A DNA stretch of 64,000 nucleotides from Alcaligenes endophyticus (GTDB taxonomy: Bacteria > Pseudomonadota > Gammaproteobacteria > Burkholderiales > Burkholderiaceae_B), in assembly GCF_026344035.1 (NCBI RefSeq), contig NZ_JAPKND010000004.1, forward strand, positions 1-64,000, read 5' to 3'. The first letter of the stretch is position 1; the number at the start of each line of letters is the position of its first letter. The translations under genes were made by a program, and so were the position numbers. Positions 45,045 to 53,450 of this stretch are shown here, one piece after another. The notes beneath the pieces were generated by a model, which was given only the letters and a program-made list of their open reading frames with translations, was not told the DNA's origin and ran no database searches.

Positions 45045-45317
45045 TTACTTATGATTGTCAGTGTAGGGCAACAAAGCCAAGAAGCGAGCGCGCTTAACAG
45101 CGGTGTCAAGCTGACGCTGGTAGTGGGCTTTAGTGCCTGTCAGGCGGGCAGGAATAATCTTGCCGTTTTCCTGAATAAAATCACGCAGTGTATCCAGATC
45201 TTTGTAATCAATCTCTTCTACACCTGCTACGGTGAAACGGCAGAATTTGCGGCGCTTGAACAGCGGATTTTGTTGAGCAAATTTGCGTCGTTTGTCTTTG
45301 CCTCTACGGAAAGCCAT
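45045..45317 (-). CDS. rpsR: 30S ribosomal protein S18
   Basis: Small-subunit protein bS18, 90 residues, partner of S6 on 16S rRNA. Core signature [19 protein letters not shown] and the ending PYTDNH are intact. GAGG precedes the ATG. Preceded by an 89-base gap with two stem-loops rather than the very tight spacing seen in E. coli. Confidence 0.98.
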   Translation of the reverse strand: MAFRRGKDKRRKFAQQNPLFKRRKFCRFTVAGVEEIDYKDLDTLRDFIQENGKIIPARLTGTKAHYQRQLDTAVKRARFLALLPYTDNHK

Positions 45318-45333
45318 ATGTGCCTCGTTAATT

Positions 45334-45386
45334 ACCGGTAAGAACCGGGAGTAAATTCATTGATGCGAAGCATAAGCGTACTTCGC
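45334..45386 (-). other. Two stem-loops in the priB-rpsR gap
   Basis: In the direction of transcription: GCGAAG (45386-45381 as read on the minus strand) pairs with CTTCGC (45370-45365) over 10 bases, then CCGGT and ACCGG form a tetraloop hairpin (45348-45335) just before the rpsR ribosome site. No T-run follows either, so they are not simple terminators; an RNA-processing or translational-control element is possible. Confidence 0.45.
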
Positions 45387-45406
45387 TACGAATATTGGTT
45401 AAGCGT

Positions 45407-45724
45407 TCAAACAGTAGTAGAACCCTGGCCCGCGTACTGAGATTTCACGTTTTGTATGTGAAAAACCAAACGCGTAGACCCTTTACGGGCAGCAGCCAAA
45501 AAACCCTGTGTCTGTAATAAGGTTCCCAGAGGAGTTTGGGCTAACAAATTTGCCATGTCACCTAAGGCTAATGCCTGTATTTGCAAGTTAACTTGTCGCG
45601 GATGACCGGCTTGTACTACGTTTGACTGATGCTCCAGTAAAAGCTCTAGTGCTGGCACTCCACCTGGGGTGTAGCGTAAGGGCTTAATCTCTAAAATGTG
45701 AGCGCTAAGTGCGAACTGGTTCAC
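45407..45724 (-). CDS. priB: Primosomal replication protein N, PriB
   Basis: Single-stranded DNA-binding OB-fold protein of the restart primosome, 105 residues. MNQFALSAHILEIKPLRYTPGGVPALELLLEH and the C-terminal VFHIQNVKSQ match betaproteobacterial PriB; position between rpsF and rpsR confirms it. GTG start at 45724, 16 bases after rpsF. Confidence 0.92.
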   Translation of the reverse strand: MNQFALSAHILEIKPLRYTPGGVPALELLLEHQSNVVQAGHPRQVNLQIQALALGDMANLLAQTPLGTLLQTQGFLAAARKGSTRLVFHIQNVKSQYAGQGSTTV

Positions 45725-45740
45725 CGTTTACCAATACTAC

Positions 45741-46145
45741 TTATTCGTCTGCAGCTTCTTCAGTGATAGCTTCGTCGCTAGCTTCTGCATTGGCATCAGA
45801 ACTGGTTTTACGCGCTTCTTCACGTTCTACCGATTTCATCATCACCGAAGCACCCTCAGGAGCTGTTTTAGTGCTGGAAATCAAGTAACGCAAGATTGCA
45901 TCGTTGTAGCGGAATGAATGCTCCAGCTCTTCGAGTATGCCTTTGCCGCATTCAATGTTAAAGCAAACGTAGTGTGCTTTAACGAGTTTCTGGATAGGGT
46001 AAGCCAATTGACGACGGCCCCAGTCTTCTAAGCGATGGATTTTACCACCCTCAGAGGTGACTATCGTTTGGTAGCGCTCGACCATAGCAGGAACCTGCTC
46101 GCTTTGGTCAGGGTGCACAATAAACACTACTTCGTAGTGACGCAT
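45741..46145 (-). CDS. rpsF: 30S ribosomal protein S6
   Basis: Small-subunit protein bS6, 134 residues. [25 protein letters not shown] and the [10 protein letters not shown] segment are characteristic; a Glu/Ala/Asp-rich tail (about 108-134) resembles the region modified by RimK glutamate ligase in E. coli, though that is by analogy. AAGGAG precedes the ATG. First gene of the ribosomal operon. Confidence 0.98.
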   Translation of the reverse strand: MRHYEVVFIVHPDQSEQVPAMVERYQTIVTSEGGKIHRLEDWGRRQLAYPIQKLVKAHYVCFNIECGKGILEELEHSFRYNDAILRYLISSTKTAPEGASVMMKSVEREEARKTSSDANAEASDEAITEEAADE

Positions 46146-46219
46146 GGAACAACTCCTTGTGGATATCGCCTTTATTTACTTGACCATAAGCCAATACAAA
46201 TCAAAGACGCGACAGCCCG

Positions 46220-46234
46220 CCTAATAAAATTAGG
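46220..46234 (-). other. Small hairpin in the rpsF leader
   Basis: CCTAAT and ATTAGG form a 6-bp stem around a 3-base loop about 75 bases before rpsF. It could contribute to the known S6:S18-type autoregulation of this operon in other bacteria, but I do not see the full motif. Confidence 0.25.
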
Positions 46235-46254
46235 TTCGAGCAAAGAAACCGTAG

Positions 46255-46284
46255 ATTTTAGCACAGCCTGCAAAAAAACAGCAA
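46255..46284 (-). promoter_or_regulatory. Candidate promoter of the rpsF operon
   Basis: On the minus strand: TTGCTG (46284-46279), 18-base spacer, TAAAAT (46260-46255). The -10 is good and the -35 fair. Transcription would start about 100 bases before rpsF. Confidence 0.45.
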
Positions 46285-46305
46285 ACTTAATATAAAAAGT
46301 GTTGC

Positions 46306-47115
46306 TTAACCTTCAACGCAAGCGTAGGCCGAATGATTATGGATGGACTCGAAGTTTTCCGCCTCAACTCGGAACCGTTGCACTCCCGGCTGCTGTTTAA
46401 CGAGCACCGCCACATCACGCACTAAGTCCTCAACAAATTTCGGATTTTCATACGCACGTTCGGTGACATATTTTTCATCGCTACGTTTCAGCAAGCCCCA
46501 CAATTCGCAGGAGGCCTGCTGCTCGATCTGAGTAATGAGCTGGGGGATATCAATGGCATCAGGGTGACGGTAAACAATTACCACCGTCACGTGCGAACGT
46601 TGATTGTGCGCGCCGTACTGAGAAATGGCCTTAGAGCAAGGGCACAAGCTAGTAACCGGCACCAGCACACTAAGTTCAAACTCATCTTGTGCCGCATCCG
46701 CTCCGACACGTGCTGTCCAGCCCAGGGTGTAATCCAGCAAGCTCGCCACACCAGAGACAGGCGCCAGCTTTTCCAGAAAAATCGGAAAGCTTGCGCTAAT
46801 ATCCCCTTGCTTTACGCCCAACAAGGTCAACATTTCGCGCGCTAACGCCATAAAATGGAACGGTGTAACGGCTACATTACGGTACTGTTCAAGCAAGGCG
46901 ATAAAGCGCGACATATGGGTGCCTTTTTCTTGGGCAGATAAGGCTACCGTCATTTCCCAGTCTGCAACAGTGGGCGTGCTTTGCCCAGCCTCAAGGCTAA
47001 GTAACATAGGGTAGCGAACGCCACGAACGCCCACGCGCTGGATAGCAATTTCTCGCTGATCGACGCTGCTTTGCACATCCGGCATGCTCTCTAGAGCTTC
47101 CGATACAGTATTCAT
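46306..47115 (-). CDS. folE2: GTP cyclohydrolase FolE2 (type IB)
   Basis: Makes 7,8-dihydroneopterin triphosphate, the first step of folate synthesis, with a metal-flexible active site unlike zinc-dependent FolE. About 269 residues from the ATG at 47115; ATG at 47121 is also possible and neither has a ribosome site. Catalytic Cys lies in VTSLCPCSKAIS (about 155) and the conserved YGAHNQRS follows; the end VEAENFESIHNHSAYA is typical. It follows dxs on the same strand after about 140 bases. In some bacteria folE2 is induced by zinc starvation, but I see no clear Zur site. Confidence 0.94.
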   Translation of the reverse strand: MNTVSEALESMPDVQSSVDQREIAIQRVGVRGVRYPMLLSLEAGQSTPTVADWEMTVALSAQEKGTHMSRFIALLEQYRNVAVTPFHFMALAREMLTLLGVKQGDISASFPIFLEKLAPVSGVASLLDYTLGWTARVGADAAQDEFELSVLVPVTSLCPCSKAISQYGAHNQRSHVTVVIVYRHPDAIDIPQLITQIEQQASCELWGLLKRSDEKYVTERAYENPKFVEDLVRDVAVLVKQQPGVQRFRVEAENFESIHNHSAYACVEG

Positions 47116-47253
47116 TATCATCAATATGGACTAAAACAGCCCTGTAATCGCTTAAGACTCGTATTATCTAACGCTTATGGTTGTCACCCCAGCATATCCT
47201 TACGGATGGTCTGGTATAAACAACAAAATTGCTCTCCGCACTTATTTGCGAAT

Positions 47254-49119
47254 TCAGGCCTCGAGCAAATCGGAAAAACGCTCAGTTATCGAACGCTCTA
47301 TACCTTCTGCCACCAGCCCCAAGTTAGCGGCTAGACGTTTTTGATCACCATGATCAATGAACTCATCCGGATAACCTAATGTCAGTACAGGCACGGTAAT
47401 GTCGGCAGCACTGAAATACTCAAGCACTGCACTACCAGCGCCCCCCATCAGCGCGGCTTCTTCAAGCGTGACAAAGCCCATATGAGTCTGGGCTAACTCT
47501 TGCAGCAAACCGGTATCCAAGGGTTTCACAAAACGCATATCAATCAGCGTTAGATTGAACTTCTCAGCAACCTTGGCTGCCTCATATAAAATTGGCCCAA
47601 ACGCCAGCAAGGCAATGGCTTTACCCATTCGCACTACCTTAGCTTTACCTAATTCCACACTGGCTAAGTTTGGTTGTACAGGTTTCCCTACGCCGTTGCC
47701 GCGTGGATAACGCACCGCAGCCGGACCCGGATGTTGATAACAAGTACTTAATAAGCAACGGGTTTCTTGCTCATCCGATGGCGTAGCAATCACCATATTG
47801 GGAACACAACGCAAGAAAGCAATATCATAATTGCCCGCATGAGTCGCCCCATCGGCGCCCACCAAGCCAGCACGATCGAGAGCAAACGTGACATCTAAAT
47901 TTTGTAAGGCTACATCGTGAATTAACTGATCGTAACCACGTTGCAAAAAAGTCGAATAAATAGCCACCACAGGCTTTTGACCTTCACAGGCCAGTCCAGC
48001 AGCAAACGTGACTGCGTGTTGCTCAGCAATCCCTACATCAAAATAACGGGTAGGAAAACGTTGCTCGAACTCCACCATGCCACTGCCTTCACGCATTGCT
48101 GGTGTAATGCCATATAACCGTTCATCGTGAGCTGCCATGTCGCACAGCCATTGCCCGAACACCTGCGTAAAGCTAATTTTTTGCGGCTCGCTGGACTTAA
48201 CTATTCCTACATCTGGATCGAACTTACCCGGGCCATGATAAAGCACCGGATCAGCCTCGGCCAATTTATACCCTTGGCCTTTGCGCGTCACCACATGCAA
48301 AAATTGCAAGCCACCTAATTCACGCAAATTTTGTAAGGTCGGCACCAAAGCATCTAAATCATGACCATCGATAGGGCCTACGTAGTTAAAGCCCAGCTCT
48401 TCGAACAACGTGGCGGGTGATAAAATACCCTTAGCATGCCCTTCAAATTTACGCGCTAAATCTAACACCGGGGGCACATGCTGCAGTACGGCTTTGCCAA
48501 CATTTTTGGCGCGCGCATAAAACTGACCTGACATCAACCGTGCTAAATACCGATTAAGTGCCCCTACCGGCGGTGAGATAGACATATCGTTGTCATTCAA
48601 AATAACCAACACGTTCACACCCGGCGTGACGCCTGCATTATTTAACGCCTCGAAAGCCATCCCGGCAGTCATGGCACCGTCGCCAATGACGGCAATATGC
48701 TGCCGTTTAATACCCGCATTCCGCGAGGCCACCGCCATACCTAATACGGCAGAAATAGAAGTGGATGAGTGCGCCGTACCAAAATCATCGTATTCGGACT
48801 CAGACCGCTTAGGAAAACCTGATATTCCACCGAACTGGCGCAAACCAGCCATTTGCTCACGTCGGCCCGTTAAAATTTTGTGCGCATAGGATTGATGCCC
48901 CACATCCCAAACAATGCGATCGTGCGGTGTTTCAAACACGTAATGCAACGCACTGGTAAGCTCTACCGTGCCCAGATTGGAAGATAAATGCCCACCAGTT
49001 TGGGAAACCGATCGCAAAACAAACTCACGCAATTGGCTCGTGATGTCTCGTAACTCACGCATATCTAACTGCCGTAAATCAGCAGGTGCTTGAATTTGTT
49101 CTAAGGATACTTTGGCCAT
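47254..49119 (-). CDS. dxs: 1-deoxy-D-xylulose-5-phosphate synthase
   Basis: Thiamine-diphosphate enzyme starting the MEP isoprenoid pathway from pyruvate and glyceraldehyde 3-phosphate; DXP also feeds PLP and thiamine. 621 residues from the ATG at 49119. [14 protein letters not shown] and the ThDP motif [15 protein letters not shown] (about 152) are followed by the pyrimidine-domain [16 protein letters not shown] and the transketolase C-domain. Downstream of ispA on the same strand, the usual xseB-ispA-dxs order. Confidence 0.97.
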   Translation of the reverse strand: MAKVSLEQIQAPADLRQLDMRELRDITSQLREFVLRSVSQTGGHLSSNLGTVELTSALHYVFETPHDRIVWDVGHQSYAHKILTGRREQMAGLRQFGGISGFPKRSESEYDDFGTAHSSTSISAVLGMAVASRNAGIKRQHIAVIGDGAMTAGMAFEALNNAGVTPGVNVLVILNDNDMSISPPVGALNRYLARLMSGQFYARAKNVGKAVLQHVPPVLDLARKFEGHAKGILSPATLFEELGFNYVGPIDGHDLDALVPTLQNLRELGGLQFLHVVTRKGQGYKLAEADPVLYHGPGKFDPDVGIVKSSEPQKISFTQVFGQWLCDMAAHDERLYGITPAMREGSGMVEFEQRFPTRYFDVGIAEQHAVTFAAGLACEGQKPVVAIYSTFLQRGYDQLIHDVALQNLDVTFALDRAGLVGADGATHAGNYDIAFLRCVPNMVIATPSDEQETRCLLSTCYQHPGPAAVRYPRGNGVGKPVQPNLASVELGKAKVVRMGKAIALLAFGPILYEAAKVAEKFNLTLIDMRFVKPLDTGLLQELAQTHMGFVTLEEAALMGGAGSAVLEYFSAADITVPVLTLGYPDEFIDHGDQKRLAANLGLVAEGIERSITERFSDLLEA

Positions 49120-49207
49120 ACACATGCTCTAAGGCAGAAAAAGGGGCATGCCCTATACAATCAAGGGGGAACTGAATATTGTAAACCGGTATGAGCTCAG
49201 GCCCTAA

Positions 49208-50122
49208 TTATCGGTCGCGATCGACGATATATTCAGCTAACTGTTTCAAACGCAAGCCAGATGCCCCGATAGGTCGTATGGCAAGTGCTGCATTTTGCGC
49301 GAGTTCTTGCAGTAAGTTGCGTGAACCCTCCAGACCCATAATAGACACATACGTTGGTTTGTTATCAGCGGCATCTTTGCCCGCCGTTTTACCTAACGTT
49401 TTTGTATCGGCCGTCACATCTAAAATATCATCGGCTACTTGAAAAGCCAAGCCCACCGCATCGGCATAATGCTGTAAGCCCTGACGCACACTTGACGACG
49501 CACCCGCTACAATGCCACCAATTAAAATACTGGCCTCTAGCATGGCACCCGTTTTTAAACTGTGCATAGTTTGGAGCTCGGTTTGACTTAAGCTTTTACC
49601 GACACTATCACAATCTATCGCCTGCCCACCTGCCATACCAAGGCTGCCCGCTGCTCGCGCTAACAAACCCATGGCTTGTACCACCAAGGCGGGAGCCACC
49701 GGCATTTGTGCCAAGGCTGAAAAGGCCAAGGGCTGCAAAGCATCACCCGTTAGCATGGCGCAAGCCTCACCATATTGCACATGCACGGTGGGCATACCAC
49801 GCCTAAGCTGATCATCATCCATACAGGGCAAATCGTCATGCACTAAGGAGTAAGCATGAATCAGCTCTACCGCTGCGGCAGCCAACCCCAAGGCCTTCTC
49901 CTGCGCTGCTGCCATAGGCTTACCTTGCAGCGCCGCCTCACCGGCGGCATAGACCAAGCTGGCGCGTACTCGCTTACCGCCACCCAGGACAGCGTAACGC
50001 ATGGCCTCATGTAAGCGTTGCGGCGCTTGCTCTGCTAAAGGCAACACCGTATTTAAGACTGACTCTGTTTCGGTTATGCGCAATTGCAACCATTGATCAA
50101 ACTCTAACGAGGATGTACTCAT
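49208..50122 (-). CDS. ispA: Farnesyl diphosphate synthase
   Basis: Builds farnesyl diphosphate (C15) from IPP and DMAPP. 304 residues; first Asp-rich motif HDDLPCMDDDQLRRG (about 95) and second DDILD (about 233). AGGAG at the end of xseB serves as ribosome site for the ATG at 50122, three bases after the xseB stop. Its product is the substrate of HpnD elsewhere in the window. Confidence 0.95.
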   Translation of the reverse strand: MSTSSLEFDQWLQLRITETESVLNTVLPLAEQAPQRLHEAMRYAVLGGGKRVRASLVYAAGEAALQGKPMAAAQEKALGLAAAAVELIHAYSLVHDDLPCMDDDQLRRGMPTVHVQYGEACAMLTGDALQPLAFSALAQMPVAPALVVQAMGLLARAAGSLGMAGGQAIDCDSVGKSLSQTELQTMHSLKTGAMLEASILIGGIVAGASSSVRQGLQHYADAVGLAFQVADDILDVTADTKTLGKTAGKDAADNKPTYVSIMGLEGSRNLLQELAQNAALAIRPIGASGLRLKQLAEYIVDRDR

Positions 50123-50125
50123 CAC

Positions 50126-50377
50126 CTACTCCTGCTCATCAGCACTAGACAACGGGCGTAACAAATTTTCCTGCAATACGCGCACTTGCTCCTCGGCCTG
50201 ATCCAGTCGGCTCTGGCATAGCTTGGCCAAACTTACACCACGCTCATAAGCTTTAATAGACTGCTCTAAGGGCAAACTGCCACTTTCCATACTGGCTACC
50301 AAAGCTTCTAGCTCTGCTAATGCTGATTCGAAATCAGCAGCCTCTACAGTTGCTGCTTTATCTTGACTCTCTAGCAT
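50126..50377 (-). CDS. xseB: Exodeoxyribonuclease VII small subunit
   Basis: 83-residue helical subunit that binds XseA. FESALAELEALVASMESGSLPLEQSIKAYERGV is the family core; a charged tail follows. It leads the xseB-ispA-dxs run. No xseA is in the window. Confidence 0.95.
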   Translation of the reverse strand: MLESQDKAATVEAADFESALAELEALVASMESGSLPLEQSIKAYERGVSLAKLCQSRLDQAEEQVRVLQENLLRPLSSADEQE

Positions 50378-50403
50378 GAATATATTCTCAATTTATAACC
50401 ACT

Positions 50404-50418
50404 CTGGCAGCGTGCCAG
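50404..50418. repeat. Short palindrome upstream of xseB
   Basis: CTGGCA, 3 bases, TGCCAG, with TATAAA about 8 bases closer to xseB on the minus strand. It lies where a promoter or operator for the isoprenoid run would be expected; the match is too short to name a regulator. Confidence 0.3.
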
Positions 50419-50506
50419 CTTTGCATTCAGACCGAATTGTACGGGAATGTGCAGCACTTACTGTTAAAACCTCTGTTTTCTTCTTTACTAAATTATTCAA
50501 AGCACG

Positions 50507-50528
50507 AAAAAAACGCCGCTCAGCGGCG
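50507..50528 (-). terminator. Intrinsic terminator after the sulfurtransferase gene
   Basis: On the minus strand CGCCGC, TGA loop, GCGGCG, then TTTTTTT, about 30 bases after the sseA stop. It separates sseA from xseB downstream. Confidence 0.88.
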
Positions 50529-50556
50529 CTTATTGCACTTTTAATGAGTAAAAGGA

Positions 50557-51420
50557 CTAATCCAGCTCTACAGGACGGCTAGCATCCGCGACCCACTCGC
50601 TCCATGAGCCAGGGTACAAATTAGACCCTGCCAAGCCAGCCATTTCCATCGCAAACAAATTATGGCATGCGGTAATTCCCGAGCCGCATTGATGCGTTAC
50701 CTGCGGTGGCTTTATATGCCCCAGTAAAGCGTCAAACTCCTCGCGCAACTTTTCGATGGTTTTGAACTTACCGTCGGCCTCTAAGTTTTGCAGATGGCTG
50801 CGGTTCAGTGCGCCCGGAATGTGGCCAGCGACTGGATCCATAGGCTCGTGCTCGCCACGGAAGCGCTCAGGAGCTCGAGCATCCAACACGACCCGATTAT
50901 CATTACCTAGCTCTGCACAAACTTGGTCCACCGTACGCACAGGCATTGCCGCGTGCTCTGACATAGGCAAGCTTTGCAAAGCCTGTGCTTCGGTGCGCGC
51001 GGGCTTGCGTATACCGGTCTCCTGCTCACCGCCTATCGCTAACCAAGAAGGCCATCCACCTTCGAGCACCGCGACTTTCTCATGCCCCAACCAACGCAAC
51101 ATCCACCATAAGTGACAAGCAAACAAACCGTTACTACTGTCGTACACCACTACCTGAGTACGCGTCCCCAGCCCTTGTAACCGCATTAATGCCGCAAAGT
51201 CACTACGCTTGGGTAAAGGATGACGCCCATTTTTACCTGTTTTTTCGGCCGCTAACTGCTGTTCATGATCGAGGAACAGCGCACCAGGTATATGCCCTTG
51301 TTGATAAGCGTGCAAACCCGCTTGGTGATTAAGCAGATCATGCCGAACATCAAAGATTAGGTACCCTGGCTCGTGCAAGTGTTGTTTTAATTGTTCTGGT
51401 GTAATCAAATATTTATACAT
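50557..51420 (-). CDS. sseA: 3-mercaptopyruvate/thiosulfate sulfurtransferase
   Basis: Two-rhodanese-domain enzyme, 287 residues from the ATG at 51420 with GGAGG nicely placed upstream. N-terminal inactive domain starts TPEQLKQHL; the C-terminal active loop is CGSGITA (about 241), the mercaptopyruvate type. The preferred donor is not certain. It overlaps the EamA gene by 8 bases, and its ribosome site lies inside that gene. Confidence 0.9.
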   Translation of the reverse strand: MYKYLITPEQLKQHLHEPGYLIFDVRHDLLNHQAGLHAYQQGHIPGALFLDHEQQLAAEKTGKNGRHPLPKRSDFAALMRLQGLGTRTQVVVYDSSNGLFACHLWWMLRWLGHEKVAVLEGGWPSWLAIGGEQETGIRKPARTEAQALQSLPMSEHAAMPVRTVDQVCAELGNDNRVVLDARAPERFRGEHEPMDPVAGHIPGALNRSHLQNLEADGKFKTIEKLREEFDALLGHIKPPQVTHQCGSGITACHNLFAMEMAGLAGSNLYPGSWSEWVADASRPVELD

Positions 51421-52318
51421 GATCTTCCTCCACTCGCTGAGTCGTTGTTGCTCCTGCCTGCCCTCGCATAATACGATCTTCGTGATAGGTGCGCCAAACA
51501 GACAATAAACCAGAAGCAATAATTAATACCATTCCTGCCCAAGCCACGACATCGGGGATATCCCCCCAAAACATCATACCTAGTAAGGCGGCAAAGATGA
51601 TGGTGGTGTATTGCAAGGCAGCCGTCAACAGGGCCGACCCCAAACCAAAGGCGCGTGTCATCGCTAGCTGTCCGATTAAACCCGCTAAGCCCACCCCTAT
51701 CACTGCCGCCCAAGCTTCATAAGACAGATCGCTCCATCCTTGTATACCCAATCCAATGACACTGCTTGCACAGACAAAACACGAAAACAAAAATACAGTG
51801 CGCCACTCTGGTTCACCTACTCTACCTAAGGCACGTATCTGCATCATGGCAAACGCGGCCAGTGCCCCACCGGTTAAACCAAACATGGCATAGATCAGCT
51901 GTTCCTCGCTAATACTGGGGCGTAAAACAGCCAACACCCCTAGGAAACCGAACAAGACGGCCAAGATACGAATGGGGTCACGCTGCGAACCGCCCCACAC
52001 CAATAGCCAAGTAGCAATAAATAAAGGCGCCGTGTAGTTCAAACTCACAGCGGTAGACAAAGGCAAGGTTGATAAGGCTAGAAACCCAAGCCACATCGAC
52101 ATGACACCCGAGATATTGCGACGGATATGCAACTTCCAACTATCTGGCCTGAGGCGCCGTGATCGTAGGTGAGCCCATAAAGCAATGAGCACCACAGAAG
52201 GCAAACCACGAAACAGCACAACCTGAGGCAAAGACACCCCTAAATCGGCGGAAATTTTTACACAAGCGCCCATCAGCGCGAACATGATGCTGGCAAGCAA
52301 CATCCAAAGTGACTGCAT
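51413..52318 (-). CDS. EamA-family (DMT) transporter
   Basis: 301-residue membrane protein with about ten spans in two EamA repeats (about 1-135 and 150-285; first begins LWMLLASIMFALMGACVKIS). DMT proteins export or import small metabolites; the substrate is unknown. I use the ATG at 52318. Tight overlap with sseA suggests joint expression, perhaps in sulfur or amino acid metabolism, which is inference. Confidence 0.85.
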   Translation of the reverse strand: MQSLWMLLASIMFALMGACVKISADLGVSLPQVVLFRGLPSVVLIALWAHLRSRRLRPDSWKLHIRRNISGVMSMWLGFLALSTLPLSTAVSLNYTAPLFIATWLLVWGGSQRDPIRILAVLFGFLGVLAVLRPSISEEQLIYAMFGLTGGALAAFAMMQIRALGRVGEPEWRTVFLFSCFVCASSVIGLGIQGWSDLSYEAWAAVIGVGLAGLIGQLAMTRAFGLGSALLTAALQYTTIIFAALLGMMFWGDIPDVVAWAGMVLIIASGLLSVWRTYHEDRIMRGQAGATTTQRVEEDHV

Positions 52319-52370
52319 GTCTGCGACCAAAAAGATAGTTATTCGTTAAAGTTATTACTATACTCTTTTG

Positions 52371-52398
52371 CTTGCAAAAATACGGTTCACCCCCATAT
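52371..52398 (+). promoter_or_regulatory. Sigma-32 (RpoH)-type promoter before htpX
   Basis: CTTGCAA at 52371-52377, 13-base spacer, CCCCATAT at 52391-52398. Compared with the heat-shock consensus CTTGAAA and CCCCATNT there is one mismatch in the -35 and none in the -10. Transcription would start about 120 bases before the htpX ATG. Confidence 0.65.
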
Positions 52399-52525
52399 CT
52401 AGCTCTAAGCTGTTGCATAAATTGCGTACAATTCTAGCTTTTAAAGCCTTTCAGTTGTGGCACAGACGGAACCCTCAGCCCAACCATCAGTCCTATCACT
52501 CTTTGATTCGCCAGGAATACTTCTC

Positions 52526-53407
52526 ATGAAGCGCATTGTCTTATTTCTGATTACCAACCTTGCCGTCATGCTGGTCCTCAGCGCCTCCATGAATATTTTA
52601 GGCGTAGGTCGATATTTAACCTCGCAAGGTCTAGACTTAACCCAACTTCTGATTTTCTCAGCCATTGTGGGCTTTACTGGCTCCTTTATTTCATTATTGC
52701 TGAGCAAAACAATGGCCAAACACAGCGTTGGCGCTCACGTTATTGACCCTCAAGCGCCTCGTAACGCCGACGAGGCCTGGCTGGTAGACACGGTTCATCA
52801 GTTAGCTGACCGGGCCGGCATTGGACGTCCTGATGTGGCCATTTATGACGGCGAGCCGAATGCTTTTGCTACGGGTGCCTTTAAAAACGATGCCTTAGTG
52901 GCTGTTTCTACTGGCTTGCTGCATGGCATGACGGAAGAAGAAGTCACAGCGGTGCTAGGGCACGAAGTCGCCCACATTGCCAATGGTGACATGGTCACCC
53001 TCACCCTCATACAAGGGGTAGTCAATACGTTTGTTATTTTCCTTGCGCGTATCGTGGGTTACTTTGTAGACCGTGTGCTCTTAAAAAACGAACGCGGTTT
53101 TGGTGTTGGCTATTACGCTGCTGTGTTTGCCTGCGAACTTATTTTCGGCATTTTAGCCTCCATTATCGTGGCATGGTTCTCTCGCCAACGCGAATACCGT
53201 GCCGACGCTGGCTCTGCCCAACTATTAGGTGCACGCCAACCCATGATTAATGCCTTGGCTCGTTTAGGGGGGATGCACTCCGGTGACCTACCTAAAAACA
53301 TTGAAGCAGCAGGAATTTCCGGCGGCAAAGCAGTCAGTGCCCTGCTCGCTTCTCACCCACCCATTCCTGCTCGTATTGCCGCTTTGCAAAATGCCACGGT
53401 AAGGTAA
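52526..53407 (+). CDS. htpX: Heat-shock membrane protease HtpX
   Basis: Zinc metalloprotease of the inner membrane that degrades misfolded membrane proteins. From the ATG at 52526 (AGGA nine bases upstream) it has 293 residues, the same as E. coli HtpX. Two N-terminal spans, the catalytic HEVAH (about 140), then two more spans and the third-ligand segment [17 protein letters not shown]. The upstream sigma-32-like promoter agrees with its heat-shock role. Confidence 0.96.
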   Translation: MKRIVLFLITNLAVMLVLSASMNILGVGRYLTSQGLDLTQLLIFSAIVGFTGSFISLLLSKTMAKHSVGAHVIDPQAPRNADEAWLVDTVHQLADRAGIGRPDVAIYDGEPNAFATGAFKNDALVAVSTGLLHGMTEEEVTAVLGHEVAHIANGDMVTLTLIQGVVNTFVIFLARIVGYFVDRVLLKNERGFGVGYYAAVFACELIFGILASIIVAWFSRQREYRADAGSAQLLGARQPMINALARLGGMHSGDLPKNIEAAGISGGKAVSALLASHPPIPARIAALQNATVR

Positions 53408-53450
53408 AAATACCCTTTACCCTGTATGAGCAGGCCCGCGTTACGCTATC

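Noticed and set aside
47116-47253. Zur box or strong promoter before folE2
   Set aside because: No palindrome resembling a Zur site and no -35/-10 pair with acceptable spacing.
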